Source: Nitrosospira sp. (GTDB taxonomy: Bacteria; Pseudomonadota; Gammaproteobacteria; Burkholderiales; Nitrosomonadaceae). From it: 64,000 nt of DNA. The translations under genes and the position numbers were made by a program. Each line of letters opens with the position of its first letter. The stretch's first letter is position 1. The notes under the pieces are model-generated. The model saw only the letters and a list, made by a program, of their open reading frames with translations, did no database searches and was not told the origin of the DNA. Below are positions 28,733 to 38,464 of this stretch, piece after piece. The DNA is taken from assembly GCA_013821425.1 (NCBI GenBank), contig JACDGV010000013.1:25569-89568 (forward strand), in the 5' to 3' direction.

Positions 28733-30037
28733 TCACCGGCTTGCGACTGCCCGGATCGGGCTATCCGTTTGCGTGACCGCGGGTTCATGCACGGCGCTAA
28801 GCAGCGCGTGCCCTATCTCATCGGTGCGAACCGCCGTGACCGAAAGCAGGGTGTCGCTCAGGCCGTGACTGGATTCACACGCCCCCTGGAGGAAAATGGC
28901 AGGCCGAAAGTCTGGCGTGCTTTGCAGCCGATATTGGCGGTCGACAGTGAAGCTGTCTAGATAAGGCGAAAGTGGTGCTAGCAGGGACCTATGATGGTCC
29001 CGGCTGTAGCCAGTGGCGAGTACAACGGCATCATAGGTCTCGACGTGCTCGCAACCGGCATTTAGATTCCGCAGGGTCAACTGAATGCCCTCGGATAAGG
29101 CAAGGGCGCCGGCGACCTCATGTCGGCGCAAAAAACGATGGCGCGTATTGCCGGTGACTCTCTGCTGATAGAACACGTCAAAAATTCGCTCGATCAGAAC
29201 GAGATCAGGCGCGGCGTAATTGGTGTGCCAGTACTCGTTCATCAGTGAGCCGCGCTCCTGATTGGAGCGGCTGAAAACAAAGTCAGTGAAATCCGTGTTA
29301 AAAATTTCGTTGACGAATGGACTGTCATCGGAAGGCTTGATCGCGCGGGCGCGCATTATGAGATCGACGTGCGGTGCGCCCGGGCGGTCGTGCAAATCCA
29401 TGAAAATTTCGGCACCACTTTGACCGGCGCCGACAATGGCTATCTTTTTGGCATCCCCGTGGCGGGCGATTTCCCGAAGATAGCTGTTAGAGTGAAATAT
29501 TCGAGAATCGCTTTTCAGTGACCGAAAACACTCAGGAATATTGGGCGTGCCTCCGACGCTGACAATGAGATTGCGTGTGAGTCGTTCATGAACGATATTG
29601 TGGGAGTCGCGTGAGCGGATGCGCAGCAGGCTAACCTCGTCTTTACGTCTCTCCGGCAGCACTTCAAATACCTCCTCCCCATAAACGCACCGATGGTTGA
29701 AGTGCGCCGCTGCCCAGGCCAGGTAGTCGTTGAATTCGTGGCGGCTTGGAAAAAACGTTTTTAGATTGATAAAATCCTGTAGCCGCTGTTTCTGATGGAG
29801 GTAGTTGATAAACGTGAAATGGCTGGATGGATTTCGCATGGTGGCCAGATCCTTCAGGAACGAGATCTGCATATGCGTGTTGTCCAGCATCATATTGGCA
29901 TGCCACGCGAAACTCGGCTGTTTCTCGATAAAGAACGAATCGATGTCGTACCCCTCCTGTTTCTTTTCCTCCAGAGTAATGGCGAGCGCTATATTGGAGG
30001 GGCCGAAGCCGATACCGATGACGTCATGAATTTGCAT
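28733..30037 (-). CDS. L-ornithine N5-monooxygenase (PvdA/SidA/IucD family)
   Basis: A flavin-dependent enzyme that hydroxylates the side-chain amine of ornithine with NADPH and O2, the first step to a hydroxamate ligand. It has the FAD motif GFGPSN near residue 10, an NADPH-binding GAGQSG near 200 and the family's ATGYSRD near the C-terminus. The protein is 434 residues from the ATG at 30037, which has a TGAGGAT Shine-Dalgarno nine bases upstream and leaves a 10-base gap to the preceding acyltransferase gene. A longer frame from 30112 would overlap that gene and adds a non-conserved leader. A lysine substrate cannot be excluded by eye, but the resemblance to PvdA favours ornithine. Confidence 0.93.
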   Translation of the reverse strand: MQIHDVIGIGFGPSNIALAITLEEKKQEGYDIDSFFIEKQPSFAWHANMMLDNTHMQISFLKDLATMRNPSSHFTFINYLHQKQRLQDFINLKTFFPSRHEFNDYLAWAAAHFNHRCVYGEEVFEVLPERRKDEVSLLRIRSRDSHNIVHERLTRNLIVSVGGTPNIPECFRSLKSDSRIFHSNSYLREIARHGDAKKIAIVGAGQSGAEIFMDLHDRPGAPHVDLIMRARAIKPSDDSPFVNEIFNTDFTDFVFSRSNQERGSLMNEYWHTNYAAPDLVLIERIFDVFYQQRVTGNTRHRFLRRHEVAGALALSEGIQLTLRNLNAGCEHVETYDAVVLATGYSRDHHRSLLAPLSPYLDSFTVDRQYRLQSTPDFRPAIFLQGACESSHGLSDTLLSVTAVRTDEIGHALLSAVHEPAVTQTDSPIRAVASR

Positions 30038-30047
30038 GGAGATATCC

Positions 30048-31148
30048 TCAGGACAGAGATGCGGAAAGTGATGTGGTTGTCCCATCGCGGGGAATCCACA
30101 GCCGCTCGGCAAAGAAACGTTCCCGCTGCAGCATGCTGAGTATGGCGCGCTTGTGCGGGAAATCGAATTCCTTAAGGTTGAGGTAGCCGCACTTGCCGAG
30201 ATTGCGAATCATCTTGAGATTATCTGAACGAGGTTCGATGACAATCCGCTGCGTTCTGCAATCGTCGAGAAACAGATAATGCGAGATCGACGGAAGCCAT
30301 GCAGTTACGAAGGGCTTGCCGCGGAAGCGGGGTTCCCCGATCAGCACATGCCATCCCCGGTCGAAATCATCCGCTTGGTAAAAGGGGGCGATGTGGTCTT
30401 CTTTCGCCCAGTAAATCTCGAAATAGCCAAAATCCTCATCACCAAGACTCGCGATGAGCCCGATAGAATGCGGATCAGCTGCGAGTTTCTGCAGATAGGC
30501 GTGATGTTTTATTAAATCGCCTTCTTCCCCCCACGCTGCCGCAACTATGGGGTCGTTCATCCAGCGGTTGAAGCATTCAAGGTCACGTTGAATATCCACT
30601 GCCCGGAACGACAGTGTGCGTTCCAGCCACGGAATGTACCGTTCATACACCATGCCCTCTGGCTTTGGAGGACGCAGAGGATGCCGGAGACCATGGTCGA
30701 GTATGTAAGTCAGGGGAAACCCGCATGGCGGGTACGGAAGCAGCCATATCCTCGCCTGCTGCCAGAAAAGCTCGATTTCGACGGTCAACCGCCCACTTTT
30801 GCTTAACAGGAGAACCCCGGAGCAAAGCAGTTCGTCGAGTTCGACGAGTTCGACAAAAGGGGCCTGAACTTCAAGTTTGTCGCAATCAGGATAATTAGTA
30901 AAAGCAGCCTCGATTGCCGCGAGGAGTTCGGCGGTTTGCGATTTCCCAGAACAAGATGCCATCCATTCCAGTTGCAATTGATCCGCCTTCTGGACAAGCC
31001 GCCACCTCGATATTTCGATCCCGCCGCGAGATTTCAGCAGCAATGCATTGCTATCGGCTATCACCATGTACTCGGTGCGGTCGGGGCGGCAAATAAACGG
31101 CTTGGCAGGAGCCGACAGGCACTGGTCTTGCTTGTGTAACTGTCCCAT
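30048..31148 (-). CDS. Siderophore N-acyltransferase, IucB/AlcB-type GNAT
   Basis: A 366-residue protein whose C-terminal half (about 180-366) resembles IucB/AlcB/MbtK acyltransferases. It contains a GYFEIYW segment, a GWHVLIGEPRFRGK acyl-CoA-binding region and an RIVIEPRSDN strand. Known members acylate the hydroxylamine made by the neighbouring monooxygenase; here that would give N5-acyl-N5-hydroxyornithine. Acetyl is the likeliest acyl group, though the sequence does not settle it. The N-terminal half is less conserved. The ATG is preceded by CAGGAGT at a seven-base spacing. It is the first gene of the minus-strand set and lies downstream of the Fur-box-like site. Confidence 0.88.
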   Translation of the reverse strand: MGQLHKQDQCLSAPAKPFICRPDRTEYMVIADSNALLLKSRGGIEISRWRLVQKADQLQLEWMASCSGKSQTAELLAAIEAAFTNYPDCDKLEVQAPFVELVELDELLCSGVLLLSKSGRLTVEIELFWQQARIWLLPYPPCGFPLTYILDHGLRHPLRPPKPEGMVYERYIPWLERTLSFRAVDIQRDLECFNRWMNDPIVAAAWGEEGDLIKHHAYLQKLAADPHSIGLIASLGDEDFGYFEIYWAKEDHIAPFYQADDFDRGWHVLIGEPRFRGKPFVTAWLPSISHYLFLDDCRTQRIVIEPRSDNLKMIRNLGKCGYLNLKEFDFPHKRAILSMLQRERFFAERLWIPRDGTTTSLSASLS

Positions 31149-31208
31149 CTACAGACTCCTGAATAATTTCGGTTGAGGCAAGAACCCTCATTCCCTTGTG
31201 AAGACGAA

Positions 31209-31223
31209 TGAGAAACATTATTT
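31209..31223. promoter_or_regulatory. Candidate Fur box in divergent siderophore promoter region
   Basis: The 15-mer TGAGAAACATTATTT matches the 7-1-7 Fur core (TGATAAT-N-ATTATCA) at 10 of 14 positions by eye. It lies in the 261-base space between the divergent acyltransferase and ABC exporter genes, 61 bases from the acyltransferase start. Fur would repress both arms when iron is plentiful. The rest of this space shows no convincing gene. Confidence 0.55.
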
Positions 31224-31409
31224 TCTAGCGAATCATCTTATGGAACGCGAGAGGGAGGCGGGACTATTGGAAGGAGGACGGTTGCAGGATGTCTAGTAGC
31301 CAGTCAGCGGTTGCGCGGATCATCGACATGGACAGGCATGGGGGAGCAAGTCAGGTAAATATTTGCAGCGTTCGTTCGTCTCCTTTCATGTCATCTTCAG
31401 CTAGGGGTA

Positions 31410-33077
31410 ATGGTGCTCAAGTATCTCATCAGCCAATCAAAGGTATTATTAGGGGGTGCTTCATTAGTAACCGTGGTCCACGGCGCTTGCAGTGTGTTTC
31501 TGGTGGCCCAGATCAGTTCCGCACTTACTGCAGAAGAGTCGGAACGTGGACAAATGGCGCTGATTTTTGCCGTCACAGCCCTCGGTGTAATGCTGAGTTA
31601 TATAGCTGCAGCCATTCTCTTCGAGCGCCTTGGCCAGCGTGCTCATGCTGAATTGCGCAACTTCGTCGCAAGACGGGTGCTTGCCGCTGATTACAGGCGT
31701 CTTGAGTCAATCGGCGCTGCACGGGTACAATCGGCACTCGCAGAGCACTGTACGCGAGTTGCTGAATTTTTTGAAAGCTTTCCAGTAATCCTGATGAATG
31801 CAGTCATCGTCGCCGGATGCCTTGTTTATATGGCATTGTTATCCTCGCAGGTTTTTCTGCTTGCAGTTCTCGTTATCGGGCTAGGCTCGGTCGGGTATCA
31901 CCTTGCGCATTTGCGCGCCATACGCCATTTGAATATTGCGGCTGAAGAGCAGGACCAGCTGTTCGCCTATTTTCGTTCCCTTACGGATGGGGCCAAGGAA
32001 CTTCGCCTGAACCATCAAAAACAGACCGCCTTCTATGATGAGGTGCTCGCCAGGTCGATTGAAACCGTGCGGCGCGAAAGAACCTTTGGAATGTCCGTAT
32101 TCGTTGCCTCGGGCGGTTGGGCCCAGTTCCTGCTATATGCGTTTATTGGACTGGTGTTATTCGTGCTGGTGAGTAATGTTCCCGACCGGACGCTCATCAT
32201 GACAGGCTATGCGCTTGTATTTGTTTACATGGTGGGACCGCTTGAAGCGCTGCTGCTGAATATCCCGCGAGCCAATCTGGCCCAGGCTTCTGCCGTGCGA
32301 ATCGACGAAATAATACGCGAGATGGCTACTTCCGAGACCCGAACTGACGGCTCTTCCCGGCCTACGTTGCAATCCATCGCCCTGCGAGGGGTATTGCATC
32401 GTTATTATCACGAACAGAGCGATGAAATGTTCACCCTTGGCCCCATAGACCTGGAGTTTCGACCGGGAGAGATTACTTTTCTGGTTGGTGGAAATGGCAG
32501 CGGCAAGACCACCTTAGCCAAACTGCTGGTTGGGCTTTACCCGCCGGAAGAGGGAACAATAGTCTTTAATGGCGGAACAGTAGACGATACCAATCGGGGT
32601 CACTACCGGCAGCTATTTTCTACAATTTTCTCTGACTTTCACCTTTTCGATCGGCTGCTTGAGACGAGCAGCGTGCACTTGGATAGCGAAGGCAATCGCC
32701 TCTTGGAGAAACTGCATCTGCACAACAAGGTTAAAGTGCAGAATGGGGCTTTCACTACACTTGAGTTGTCGCAAGGGCAGCGCAAGCGCCTGGCTTTGGT
32801 GGTAGCATACTTGGAGAATCGTCCATTTTTTATGTTCGACGAATGGGCGGCAGACCAGGATCCTGTTTTCAAGGAAGTATTTTACCGGGAAATCCTTCCT
32901 GAATTAAGGGCCATGGGCAAGGCCGTGCTGGTGATATCGCACGATGACCGATACTTTCATCTCGCTGATCAACTTGTACGCATGGAGAGCGGACGCCTGA
33001 CTTTCCATAGCCGGGCACCGGCGAAAGACCGTGCGCCAGTAAAAGACAGCGCTCCAACACTATCGTTGGCAACCTGA
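31410..33077 (+). CDS. Cyclic-peptide/siderophore ABC exporter (PvdE/SyrD type)
   Basis: A fused permease-ATPase half-transporter of 555 residues. Residues 1-310 hold about six membrane segments. The ATPase domain has Walker A GGNGSGKTT near 360, signature LSQGQRKR near 453 and Walker B FMFDEWAADQDP near 473. The FDEWAADQDP form and the overall length match the SyrD/PvdE group, which moves peptide siderophores or their precursors across the inner membrane. The ATG has AGGGG close upstream. It is transcribed away from the tailoring genes and is followed after 16 bases by the PepSY gene, so the two form a short operon. A frame opening at 31289 was judged spurious. Confidence 0.92.
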   Translation: MVLKYLISQSKVLLGGASLVTVVHGACSVFLVAQISSALTAEESERGQMALIFAVTALGVMLSYIAAAILFERLGQRAHAELRNFVARRVLAADYRRLESIGAARVQSALAEHCTRVAEFFESFPVILMNAVIVAGCLVYMALLSSQVFLLAVLVIGLGSVGYHLAHLRAIRHLNIAAEEQDQLFAYFRSLTDGAKELRLNHQKQTAFYDEVLARSIETVRRERTFGMSVFVASGGWAQFLLYAFIGLVLFVLVSNVPDRTLIMTGYALVFVYMVGPLEALLLNIPRANLAQASAVRIDEIIREMATSETRTDGSSRPTLQSIALRGVLHRYYHEQSDEMFTLGPIDLEFRPGEITFLVGGNGSGKTTLAKLLVGLYPPEEGTIVFNGGTVDDTNRGHYRQLFSTIFSDFHLFDRLLETSSVHLDSEGNRLLEKLHLHNKVKVQNGAFTTLELSQGQRKRLALVVAYLENRPFFMFDEWAADQDPVFKEVFYREILPELRAMGKAVLVISHDDRYFHLADQLVRMESGRLTFHSRAPAKDRAPVKDSAPTLSLAT

Positions 33078-33093
33078 CAGGAAGATTGACTCG

Positions 33094-34359
33094 GTGAAAC
33101 GGATTATCACACCTGCGATGGCCGGCACAATTGGACCATCAGGGACGCAAGCGGTTGGCAAGCGCTGGGCTGACCGTACCTTCTTCGTGCTGATGCACCG
33201 TTGGGCCGGACTCTTTCTGGCCTTGTTCCTGTTCATTTCCGGGCTTACCGGTGCAATAATCTCCTGGGATCATGAGCTGGATGAATGGCTCAATCCGCAC
33301 TTGTTTGAAGCGCAGGGCGAGGGAGTTCCACAATCCCCGTTAGTGCTTGCCAGCCAGCTGGAAGCGGCTGATCCTCGGTTGCTCATAAATTGGGTTCCGC
33401 TAGCCGTCGAACCCGGGCATAACCTTGTACTAGGCATAGGCCCCCGTCTTGATCCAACCACAGGCAAGGCGTTTGAGCTAGACTTCAACCAGATTATGCT
33501 TGATCCGGTTGACGGAGAAATTCGAGGGAAGCGGATGTGGGGCGCCGTTTCACTGAGTCGTGAAGATTTACTCCCGTTCCTGTACAAGTTGCATTACAGC
33601 ATGCATATTCCTGATGGGTTTGGTATTGAGCTTGGCATCATATTCATGGGGATATTAGCGATTGTCTGGACGTTCGACTGCTTCATTGCACTGTGGATCT
33701 CATTTCCCAAAGCGAGCGCTTGGCCCAAGTCGTTATCTTTCCGCTGGCGGCAGGGAGGCTCGAAGCTGAACTTTGATCTGCATCGGTCAGGAGGGGTTTG
33801 GATATGGGGCTTCTTGCTGATTCTCGCGGTTACCGCGGTATCAATGAACCTTAATCGGGAGATAATGCGTCCTCTCGTGTCGTTATTCTCCACGCTGACG
33901 CCCAGCCCTTTCTCAGGCACGCCCAATCCACCTGAGCAGCCCATTGAACCCAAGGTTGATCGGCGAACCGTCCTAAAGCTAGCCGCAGTGGAAGCCAAAA
34001 GGCTCGGTTGGAGCACTCCTCCAGGCGGAATATTCTATGTATCCGAATTCGGAGTTTATGGCGTAACTTTCTTCGAACCAGGGCACGAACATGGAGACGG
34101 GGGACTGGGCAATCCATCCTTGTATTATGAGGGTAAGGATGGATTGCCTGCCGGGTCTAAAATACCCGGCACCGGTAGCGCCGGGGATATCTTCATGCAG
34201 GCTCAGTACCCTTTACATTCTGGACGGATCCTCGGTCTTCCAGGGCGCATTTTGATTTCGGCAATCGGGCTGATGGTGGCGATTCTCTCGATTACCGGAG
34301 TGATTGTCTGGCAAAAGAAACGATTGGTGCGGAAGAAAATACTGGCACGGACGGTGTAG
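33094..34359 (+). CDS. PepSY-type inner-membrane protein, probable ferric-siderophore reductase
   Basis: A 421-residue PepSY_TM-family protein with four clear membrane segments at about residues 33-54, 177-202, 233-251 and 384-406, and a large periplasmic part between the first two. Histidines near the first and second helices (MHRWAG, LHYSMHIP) could bind haem or metal. Family members encoded beside siderophore receptors, such as FoxB and FpvG, take part in reductive iron release in the periplasm; that role is inferred here from family and position. The GTG start has a GGAAG upstream. It closes the exporter operon and marks the right edge of the siderophore locus. Confidence 0.82.
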   Translation: MKRIITPAMAGTIGPSGTQAVGKRWADRTFFVLMHRWAGLFLALFLFISGLTGAIISWDHELDEWLNPHLFEAQGEGVPQSPLVLASQLEAADPRLLINWVPLAVEPGHNLVLGIGPRLDPTTGKAFELDFNQIMLDPVDGEIRGKRMWGAVSLSREDLLPFLYKLHYSMHIPDGFGIELGIIFMGILAIVWTFDCFIALWISFPKASAWPKSLSFRWRQGGSKLNFDLHRSGGVWIWGFLLILAVTAVSMNLNREIMRPLVSLFSTLTPSPFSGTPNPPEQPIEPKVDRRTVLKLAAVEAKRLGWSTPPGGIFYVSEFGVYGVTFFEPGHEHGDGGLGNPSLYYEGKDGLPAGSKIPGTGSAGDIFMQAQYPLHSGRILGLPGRILISAIGLMVAILSITGVIVWQKKRLVRKKILARTV

Positions 34360-34431
34360 TCACAGTGCGTAGCGCCCACCGGCGCTCGCCCGGTATCCAT
34401 GATGTCCTTTGTGCTCGGCTACTGTCGTAAT

Positions 34432-35548
<1,117 letters not shown>

Positions 35549-35570
35549 CTTTCGCGGACATCAGCAGAAA

Positions 35571-35828
35571 CTAGACAGGTATGATGCTCACCATTTTCCG
35601 TTGTAGCGCGCCTTTCGTGCTGAAATTCACTTTGCCATCAATCTTGGCGAAGAGCGTGTGGTCCTTGCCCATGCCAACATTCTCACCGGCATGGACTCGT
35701 GTGCCACGCTGACGAATAATGATGCTCCCAGCCGGAATCAGTTCGCCACCAAAGCTTTTCACGCCCAAGCGCTTGGAATTGGAATCACGACCGTTTCTGG
35801 AACTACCGCCCGCTTTTTTATGTGCCAT
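35571..35828 (-). CDS. rpmA: 50S ribosomal protein L27
   Basis: Ribosomal protein L27, 85 residues, beginning [16 protein letters not shown], the conserved N-terminus that reaches toward the peptidyl-transferase centre. Length and sequence are normal for proteobacteria. AGGAGA lies seven bases before the ATG. The gene follows rplU by 12 bases in the same operon. Confidence 0.98.
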   Translation of the reverse strand: MAHKKAGGSSRNGRDSNSKRLGVKSFGGELIPAGSIIIRQRGTRVHAGENVGMGKDHTLFAKIDGKVNFSTKGALQRKMVSIIPV

Positions 35829-35840
35829 GCTAGACTCTCC

Positions 35841-36152
35841 TTATGCCGAGATACCGGTTATCTGGATTTCGGTGTAATTCTGCCGGTGTCCCTGATGTTT
35901 CTGGTAGTGTTTGCGCCGCCGCATCTTGAAAATTCTTATCTTGTCGTGCCGGCCTTGTTCCAACACCGTAGCCTGGACCGATGCGCCGCTTAAAAGAGGT
36001 TTGCCCACCGAGACATCGTCGCCATCAGCGATCATTAGCACATGCTCGATCACGAATTCGCTGCCTACATCCGCCGGTATCTGTTCTATCTTGAGTTTTA
36101 GTCCATTCTCCACGCGGTACTGCTTGCCGCCGGTTTTTATGATCGCATACAT
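35841..36152 (-). CDS. rplU: 50S ribosomal protein L21
   Basis: Ribosomal protein L21, 103 residues from [14 protein letters not shown], the conserved start. A longer frame reaching 36236 would run through the promoter at 36208-36236 and is rejected. Its C-terminus carries the family's [17 protein letters not shown]-binding stretch. First gene of rplU-rpmA-obgE, divergent from ispB, the usual arrangement in beta- and gamma-proteobacteria. Confidence 0.98.
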   Translation of the reverse strand: MYAIIKTGGKQYRVENGLKLKIEQIPADVGSEFVIEHVLMIADGDDVSVGKPLLSGASVQATVLEQGRHDKIRIFKMRRRKHYQKHQGHRQNYTEIQITGISA

Positions 36153-36207
36153 GGTGGATTCTCTTCTCTTACGTGAGCTTGCAAGACCCTGCAAAGGGGA
36201 AACGAAT

Positions 36208-36236
36208 ATTATACATCCGCACCCTCTCAAGGTCAA
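36208..36236 (-). promoter_or_regulatory. Sigma-70 promoter for rplU-rpmA
   Basis: On the minus strand TTGACC (36236-36231) is followed after exactly 17 bases by a perfect TATAAT (36213-36208), placing transcription about 50 bases before the rplU ATG. This is the best-formed promoter I see in the window and fits a highly expressed ribosomal operon. Confidence 0.8.
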
Positions 36237-36341
36237 AGGTCTGTTGCAAATGAATTTGTGCCATAATATCAGGTTGTTCGAGCACCGAACTCGGCCCGTT
36301 GGCGGTGATATTCTACCACGGCCTTTATTTCAGGAACCTCA

Positions 36342-37310
36342 GTGTCGATTGAACGTATCAGAAGCCTTATCGCCCCCGATATGGGCGCCGTGGATGCTGT
36401 TATCCGAGAGAAACTGTACTCCGATGTAGCCCTTATCCGTCAAGTAAGCGAATATATCATCAACAGTGGCGGCAAACGCCTGCGGCCAGCCCTGGTTATT
36501 CTTTCCGCCGGCGCTTTTGGATATGAGGGAAAGCATCACCACACGCTGGCCGCGATCGTGGAATTTATCCATACCGCGACCCTGCTGCACGATGATGTTG
36601 TGGATGCTTCGGAACTGCGGCGTAGCAAGGCGACCGCTAACGCCTTGTTCGGAAATGCCGCGAGCGTGCTGGTCGGGGATTTTTTGTACTCTCGCGCATT
36701 CCAGATGATGGTCGAGGTGGACAATATGCGGGTCATGCGAGTGCTGGCTGACGCCACCAACACTATTGCTGAAGGTGAAGTGTTGCAGCTGCTCAACTGC
36801 CGTGATCCTGCTGTTGACGAGGAAAACTACCTCCGGGTAATCCGCTATAAAACAGCGAAGCTGTTCGAGGCAGCGACCCGCCTCGGCGCTATTCTTGGCA
36901 AGGCCAAAATGGCGGAAGAAGATGCGATGGCGGCTTACGGCATGCATCTGGGAACCGCGTTTCAGTTAACCGACGACATGCTGGATTATTCCGGAGATTA
37001 TCAGGAAACCGGCAAGAATCTTGGAGACGATCTCGCGGAAGGCAAACCCACGCTGCCGCTGATCTATGCCATGCGAACAGGATCGGGTGTGCAGGCCGCG
37101 GTAATACGCAATGCCATAGAGCAGGGCGGGGAGGGCGGTTTCCAACCGGTGCTGGAGGTGATCCAGCAGACCGGTGCACTGGATTACGCCCGGCAGCGGG
37201 CAGAAGCGGAATCCGCCATGGCGTCCAGGGCCATCTCATCGCTACCTGGTTCCGTGTACAACGAATGTCTGCTGGAACTCAGCACATTTGCGGTAGCCCG
37301 AAATTACTAA
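36342..37310 (+). CDS. ispB: Octaprenyl diphosphate synthase (long-chain trans-prenyltransferase)
   Basis: Makes the polyprenyl side chain of ubiquinone by adding isopentenyl units to farnesyl diphosphate. The 322-residue protein has both Asp-rich motifs, DDVVDAS near residue 85 and DDMLD near 210, plus the GGKR segment near 45 and LLHD before the first motif. The start is GTG, with AGGA upstream. It is divergent from rplU, with the shared spacer carrying the rplU promoter. Chain length (octaprenyl) is assumed from the family, since ubiquinone-8 is usual in beta-proteobacteria. Confidence 0.93.
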   Translation: MSIERIRSLIAPDMGAVDAVIREKLYSDVALIRQVSEYIINSGGKRLRPALVILSAGAFGYEGKHHHTLAAIVEFIHTATLLHDDVVDASELRRSKATANALFGNAASVLVGDFLYSRAFQMMVEVDNMRVMRVLADATNTIAEGEVLQLLNCRDPAVDEENYLRVIRYKTAKLFEAATRLGAILGKAKMAEEDAMAAYGMHLGTAFQLTDDMLDYSGDYQETGKNLGDDLAEGKPTLPLIYAMRTGSGVQAAVIRNAIEQGGEGGFQPVLEVIQQTGALDYARQRAEAESAMASRAISSLPGSVYNECLLELSTFAVARNY

Positions 37311-37463
37311 CAGGGCTCCCCTAAGGGGAATGACGGCGAACTCGCGCCAGCCTCAAGCGTATTCCGCGGGAAATTTGGATTGCTCGGTCATGCCTTCCTG
37401 CGTACAATTGCTGCCCACGTGGGTCTTATCGCCCAGGTAGAAGAAGTGCGGAGTCAATAGTTT

Positions 37464-37540
<77 letters not shown>

Positions 37541-37551
37541 ATTCCATGCGC

Positions 37552-37587
37552 CAACGGAGACAACGTATTCAACGGAGACAACGTATT
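37552..37587 (+). repeat. Tandem 18-bp duplication over a ribosome-binding site
   Basis: The 18-mer CAACGGAGACAACGTATT occurs twice head to tail (37552-37569 and 37570-37587). Each copy contains GGAG; the second places it eight bases before the TTG start of the small membrane protein gene at 37586. The duplication therefore doubles the Shine-Dalgarno sequence. Confidence 0.85.
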
Positions 37588-37822
37588 GGGTAGAATCCTT
37601 GTCCTCGCCCTTATTATCGTGCTCTTTTTTTGGGTAATAAGGAGCTTCCGGCGCGCTCTAAAAAAAGGGCAGGAAGAAGCCCGAACCCCCGCTTCCCTCG
37701 AAGGGGAGGATATGGTGCGCTGTATTCACTGCGGCGTGCATTTGCCCAGAAGCGAAAGCATTACTTCCGAAGGCGAGTTTTTTTGTAGTGAGGACCATCG
37801 CCGCTTGCATCTGGAACCATAG
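37586..37822 (+). CDS. Small membrane-anchored zinc-ribbon-like protein (PP0621-type)
   Basis: A 78-residue protein of unknown function. One hydrophobic N-terminal segment (residues about 3-18) is followed by a basic, charged stretch. A C-terminal part carries CIHCG, a later Cys (FFCS) and HRR, which could bind zinc. It resembles the short PP0621-like proteins found next to ampD in beta-proteobacteria, and ampD follows here after about 60 bases. The start is TTG with GGAG eight bases upstream; no ATG or GTG is available in frame. I do not know its role. Confidence 0.75.
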   Translation: MGRILVLALIIVLFFWVIRSFRRALKKGQEEARTPASLEGEDMVRCIHCGVHLPRSESITSEGEFFCSEDHRRLHLEP

Positions 37823-37883
37823 AACTTAGCTGCAGCCACTCGAAGCCCATGGCGTGCGGGAAGGGCGACGGCGGACCAATCGA

Positions 37884-38429
37884 ATGCAATTAGAAACAAC
37901 GGAATGCCTGGCCAACGTTCGTTTTATCCCTTCGCCCAATTTTGACGAACGTCCTGCTGGCTGTGCGATAACCCTGCTTGTTATCCACAATATCAGCCTT
38001 CCGCCAGATGATTTCGGCGGCGACGGTGTGATAGAGTTCTTTACCAACAGGCTGGATCCGGAGGCTCACCCTTATTATCAGTCTCTTTGCGGCTTCAAGG
38101 TCTCCGCTCATTTTTTTATCCGTCGGGATGGCGGAATAATTCAGTTTGTTCCACCGGAGAAGCGCGCCTGGCATGCGGGAGAATCCTGCTGGCAAGGCAG
38201 GAGCCGCTGCAACGATTTTTCCATTGGCATAGAGCTGGAGGGCAGTGATACAGCGCCTTTCACTGACTCCCAATACGCTGTGCTAGCAGCGCTCACGCGG
38301 GTGTTGCGGAATACCTATCCAATCACAGACATTGCCGGGCATGCGGACATAGCGCCGGGTCGTAAAACTGACCCCGGTCCCTGTTTCGACTGGGAGCGTT
38401 ATCGCGCCGCGTTGCTCCTGGCGCGATAG
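37884..38429 (+). CDS. ampD: 1,6-anhydro-N-acetylmuramyl-L-alanine amidase
   Basis: A cytoplasmic zinc amidase that removes the peptide from anhydro-muropeptides during cell-wall recycling; where an ampC/ampR system exists, its loss induces beta-lactamase. The N-terminus (RFIPSPNFDERP) matches AmpD. Zinc ligands are likely the His in LVIHNISLPP, the His in IAGHADIAPGRKTDPG and the Asp that follows. From the ATG at 37884 the protein is 181 residues, the usual size; an upstream GTG at 37854 would add ten basic residues. No convincing Shine-Dalgarno distinguishes the two starts. Confidence 0.92.
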   Translation: MQLETTECLANVRFIPSPNFDERPAGCAITLLVIHNISLPPDDFGGDGVIEFFTNRLDPEAHPYYQSLCGFKVSAHFFIRRDGGIIQFVPPEKRAWHAGESCWQGRSRCNDFSIGIELEGSDTAPFTDSQYAVLAALTRVLRNTYPITDIAGHADIAPGRKTDPGPCFDWERYRAALLLAR

Positions 38430-38464
38430 GATCATTTCCCGTATTATTTCCAGTGGAGGCATCA

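Noticed and set aside
31289..31651. 120-codon frame with a GGAGG-like sequence upstream, overlapping the start of the ABC exporter
   Set aside because: It is out of frame with the exporter, whose N-terminus is complete from 31410. The product is low-complexity and unlike known proteins, and the Shine-Dalgarno spacing is poor.
34360..34431. AGCGCC/GGCGCT hairpin between the PepSY gene and obgE as a terminator
   Set aside because: The six-base stem has no T run on either strand, so it is not convincing.
36153..36236. N-terminal extension of L21 by 28 residues
   Set aside because: The conserved protein starts at MYAIIKTGG, and the extension would include the promoter -10 and -35 boxes.
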